Below are positions 58,768-61,170 of a stretch of DNA of 61,170 bases, piece by piece. The stretch is taken from positions 1-61,170 of IMG/VR virus record IMGVR_UViG_3300028857_000007. One strand, written 5' to 3'. Numbering within the stretch: the first letter of the stretch is position 1; every line of letters starts with the position of its first letter. The notes beneath the pieces were generated by a model. It was not told the DNA's origin. It searched no databases and worked only from the letters and a program-made list of their open reading frames with translations. A program made the translations under genes and the position numbers. The DNA comes from a virus.

Positions 58768-58857
58768 TGCCGGTAATTGCTATAATAGCAAAAGATGAAA
58801 TCAGAAAACAAATCACAGAAAAAGAAGCTGAAATTGCAACACTTTAAATAACACAAC

Positions 58858-60336
58858 ATGTCACAAGAAATTAAAATTCATATCAAAAATTACAAACTTC
58901 TCAAAGAGGGAGAATGGGATTTATCAAATGGTACTATCTTCTTCGCACAAGGCGGAAACAAAAAAGGTAAAACTTCTTTCTTGAATCTTATCCAAGCACT
59001 CATGGAAGTAAAAGATACTACTGTCAATCCAGTAACCTTTGGTGAGAAAGAAGGATTTGCTACCGGTACAATACCTGGCGCTGATGGTTTACAATACCAA
59101 TTCCGTTATGACTTCAATATTGATGGAAAGAACAAATTTCAGTTCATTGCTCCAGACAATAAAGTTGTCAAAGGAATTACTGAAATGCGCGCTATCTTCA
59201 ACTATACTCACTTCACATTGGAAGAGTTCTTTGAATGGAGTAAAACAGAACCGGGCCGTGCTAAACAACGTGCTATCTTCATGAACTTACTTTCTGAGAA
59301 AGACCGTGAAGAGATTTTGAAAATTGATGCTCAGGTTCATCCAACCAAAGGTACAATGATTGACTCGCGCAAAGTATTGAATGCATCTGTTGACTTCTTG
59401 AAAAAGAGTATTGACAATATCGTATTCAATCCGGAACAACAAAAGCTTATTACTGATGCGCCGGCGATTCAAACTTTGTTTACTGAACTTACTGCTCGTA
59501 AAGAAGTAATTGATGAAACAATCAAAGGATTCGATACTTATCAAGTGAAGTTGGATGCAGAAAATGCAAAACTGGATCCATTAAAAAAATCGCATGATAA
59601 ACAAGTGGAAAGTCTTACTAATTCTATTCGTTTTGCCAAAGAGGAAATTGAACGCCTTACCAAAGAGTTGGCAGCTGATGAAAAGAAATTGGAAACTGAG
59701 AATGCTGAGTACGAAACTTCTGAAAAAGCAATCACTGCAGCAATCACTGAATTGAATACTAAGTTCGATGTAAAAGTACTTGAAGCTGCAAAATTGGAAT
59801 TAGATGGTGATGGTACTGAAAAGAATATCGGTCTTGCTAAACGATTAGAGATTGGCCAAACAAAAATCAATCAGTATAATCAATTGGATGTATTGGTAAA
59901 ACAAAAAGCAAAGAATGAAGAAGATTATAAGAAGAAGGAAAGTGAAGTTAGTGAGTTGGACGAGAAGATTACGACTCTCCGCACCAAGAAGAAGGAAATC
60001 ATCAAAAACAGCCAGAACATGCCGGTTGGTTGGTCGATTGATGATGATTATGTTACTATCGATAATATTCCTTTTCTGGAAACTGATATTTGTAAGTCGG
60101 AAGCGACTGCTGCGATTGCTCAATTGATGATGCGCGTCAATAAGGCTCCATTGATGCTTATGGGCGATGCTGAGGCCTTGGGATATGAAGTACTCAATAA
60201 GCTTGAGGAAACAGCTAAAAGTCTTGGTAAGGTAATGCTATTCGCTGAACATGTTCGTTCTGCTGATGAAATGCAATTGGTTTGCTACGATGAAGTTGAT
60301 CATGAAGTAAAGAAAGAAGAGAAAGAATTGTTTTAA
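58858..60336 (+). CDS. SbcC/Rad50-like AAA ATPase (492 aa)
   Basis: N-terminal Walker A QGGNKKGKTSF (31-41) with an N-terminal strand pattern (IKIHIKNYKLLKEGEWDLSN) typical of SMC/RecF/SbcC-type ATPases. A long coiled-coil centre (residues about 230-390) follows. Near the C-terminus APLMLMGDAEALG (about 434-446) fits a Walker B region, then a terminal KVMLFAEHVRSADE. Half-length compared with full SbcC, so possibly a phage DNA-repair or recombination ATPase (gp46-like class). No nuclease partner is seen in this window. Confidence 0.78.
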   Translation: MSQEIKIHIKNYKLLKEGEWDLSNGTIFFAQGGNKKGKTSFLNLIQALMEVKDTTVNPVTFGEKEGFATGTIPGADGLQYQFRYDFNIDGKNKFQFIAPDNKVVKGITEMRAIFNYTHFTLEEFFEWSKTEPGRAKQRAIFMNLLSEKDREEILKIDAQVHPTKGTMIDSRKVLNASVDFLKKSIDNIVFNPEQQKLITDAPAIQTLFTELTARKEVIDETIKGFDTYQVKLDAENAKLDPLKKSHDKQVESLTNSIRFAKEEIERLTKELAADEKKLETENAEYETSEKAITAAITELNTKFDVKVLEAAKLELDGDGTEKNIGLAKRLEIGQTKINQYNQLDVLVKQKAKNEEDYKKKESEVSELDEKITTLRTKKKEIIKNSQNMPVGWSIDDDYVTIDNIPFLETDICKSEATAAIAQLMMRVNKAPLMLMGDAEALGYEVLNKLEETAKSLGKVMLFAEHVRSADEMQLVCYDEVDHEVKKEEKELF

Positions 60337-60377
60337 TAACTAAAACCTAGTGCGGTATAGGTAAGCCAATAATAATT

Positions 60378-60719
60378 ATGGATTTTAATCATGCAATTAA
60401 AACTTATCCAATGATTCAAAGAATTGGATGGAATGGTAAAGGACTATTTGTATTTCAACAAGTACCTTCTGAGATACCAATAGCTGTTGTTCCGAAAATG
60501 CAATCATTACCTGAAGCAGTAAAATGTGAATTTACTCGTCGCTATGATTTAGCTAGTGATAATGGGAATAAAATGATGCAAAATAATAGCCCATTTTTGA
60601 CTATTCGTTACAACTATCAATTAGCAATAGTTGATAAAGAAAACAACATCAATGGATGGGCGCCTTCTGTTTCTGATGCATTGGCCGAAGATTGGATTGA
60701 ATATATACCGGAGGTTTAA
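60378..60719 (+). CDS. DUF2829-family, Tad2-like protein: candidate anti-Thoeris factor (113 aa)
   Basis: Two signature blocks are clear: the N-terminal AIKTYPMIQRIGWNGKGLFV (R15-x-GWNGKG at 17-22) and the C-terminal GWAPSVSDALAEDWIEY (93-109). This is the DUF2829 pattern (GWNGKG ... GW-x-PS-x-x-D-x-LAEDW). Members of this family (Tad2) bind and sequester the nucleotide signal gcADPR and so block Thoeris immunity. It lies alone in an accessory position between the ATPase gene and the right edge. The family match is seen; activity in this phage is inferred. Confidence 0.75.
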   Translation: MDFNHAIKTYPMIQRIGWNGKGLFVFQQVPSEIPIAVVPKMQSLPEAVKCEFTRRYDLASDNGNKMMQNNSPFLTIRYNYQLAIVDKENNINGWAPSVSDALAEDWIEYIPEV

Positions 60720-60720
60720 A

Positions 60721-61086
60721 ATGGGAAAAGTATCAACAATTGATACCAAACGCAATCTTTGTGGTAGTTACAAAAGCAGCTACCCTGATTGCACTGGTCA
60801 GCCGGAGTTTGGAGATAATGTCGGAAATGATAATGTTATCCGATGTAATAAGTATACAAAGAAAAAAACGAATGTCATTCGCGTAGCAGTAGGTGAAGAG
60901 TATTTTGTTTATGTTCTGAAAGATCAAAATGTTTCTATGAATGATTTCATTTCAAGAAAACGTGTAGAAACAAACAACACTACAGATAATCTGTATTATG
61001 AAGTTGGAAACTATTTTCTAACAGAGGGAGATTGTAATGAAGAGATTGAACGAGTAACAAAATTGAAGAAAAATGGCACAAGGTAA
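60721..61086 (+). CDS. Hypothetical protein (121 aa)
   Basis: The start at 60721 (MGKVSTIDTKRNLCGSYKSS) is 1 nt after the Tad2-like stop; an upstream in-frame start (60631) would lie inside that gene. Alpha/beta, with VNRV-type strand VIRVAVGEEYFVYVLKDQN and a charged C-terminus. The last 14 nt overlap the next gene. Function unknown; coupled to the anti-defence candidate. Confidence 0.5.
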   Translation: MGKVSTIDTKRNLCGSYKSSYPDCTGQPEFGDNVGNDNVIRCNKYTKKKTNVIRVAVGEEYFVYVLKDQNVSMNDFISRKRVETNNTTDNLYYEVGNYFLTEGDCNEEIERVTKLKKNGTR

Positions 61087-61170
61087 ATTAATCAGTTTCG
61101 TACCACTGATGAAAAATGGCGTACAAGATACATATAGTGGAAGTAATGGTATGCTTTATAAGTTTACTGT
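61073..61170 (+). CDS. Partial gene running off the right edge, possibly OB-fold-like
   Basis: ATG at 61073 opens MAQGKLISFVPLMKNGVQDT and continues with YSGSNGMLYKFTV to the window end (33 residues seen). The GxxYSGSNGMLYKFTV-like strand pattern resembles small single-strand-binding or primase-associated phage proteins, but too little is visible to assign. Confidence 0.4.
   Translation, partial: MAQGKLISFVPLMKNGVQDTYSGSNGMLYKFT

Noticed and set aside
58748-58770. Programmed -1 ribosomal frameshift
   Set aside because: The heptamer C-AAA-AAT is not of the X-XXY-YYZ type and no stimulatory hairpin is obvious; a one-base deletion or sequencing error is simpler.
1-61170. Alternative genetic code (TAG or TGA recoding), known in some crAss-like phages
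   Set aside because: Long genes close with TAA, TAG (for example 44820, 53892) and TGA (for example 41662, 58054), and no gene needs a read-through stop.

Overview
The window is part of the genome of a tailed, podovirus-like phage of the crAss-like group (order Crassvirales), very probably infecting a member of the Bacteroidota. The evidence is an AT-rich genome, promoter-like elements of the Bacteroidota type (TAnnTTTG), few Shine-Dalgarno sites, and the characteristic crAss-like gene order: terminase, portal, major capsid protein, HU/IHF-like protein, tail tubular protein, a very large muzzle/stabilization protein, then giant virion proteins. The standard genetic code is used: TAA, TAG and TGA all end genes. 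No integrase, transposase, CRISPR array or reverse transcriptase is visible.

Layout. From 1 to 36.3 kb nearly everything is on the minus strand. Read in the direction of transcription (36.3 kb down to 1), this is: an unknown zinc-motif protein and an SSB-like protein; a terminator and promoter; small adsorption-apparatus genes and a 1346-residue tail fibre with a C-terminal S74 self-cleaving chaperone; an Ig/FN3-like protein; a lysis cassette (GH24 lysozyme, holin-like, spanin-like); TerL and portal; a promoter, a scaffold-like protein and the major capsid protein; head-tail connector genes; a FISUMP-domain protein; an HU/IHF-like protein; tail tubular and muzzle proteins; and finally internal/cargo virion proteins, the last running off the left edge.

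From 36.5 to 61.2 kb genes are mostly on the plus strand. 36.5-46 kb holds many small genes: a lipoprotein, an XRE-type HTH protein, Gly-rich virion-like proteins, a signal-peptide beta-rich protein, two tRNA-like genes and a promoter-terminator RNA locus. 46-54.5 kb holds an SF1 helicase, a DnaB-like helicase, an HNH/NinG-like protein and a DUF932-like protein. 54.5-55 kb is a non-coding block with two structured RNA candidates. 55-61 kb holds RNase HI, a ParB-like protein, an N6-adenine methyltransferase, an SbcC/Rad50-like ATPase and a DUF2829/Tad2-like candidate anti-Thoeris protein. Two small minus-strand genes in this right half (37.5 and 45.9 kb) look like regulators or DNA-binding proteins and share an upstream 12-mer promoter sequence.

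The two arms diverge at about 36.3-36.5 kb, where base composition is strongly skewed (C-rich/G-poor to the left, G-rich by 38.1 kb). This makes it a candidate for both the transcription divide and a replication origin. The plus arm probably handles takeover, replication and recombination; the minus arm builds, packages and releases virions. DNA polymerase, primase and the virion RNA polymerase core motif were not seen and presumably lie outside the window. All functions come from motif reading without database searches.
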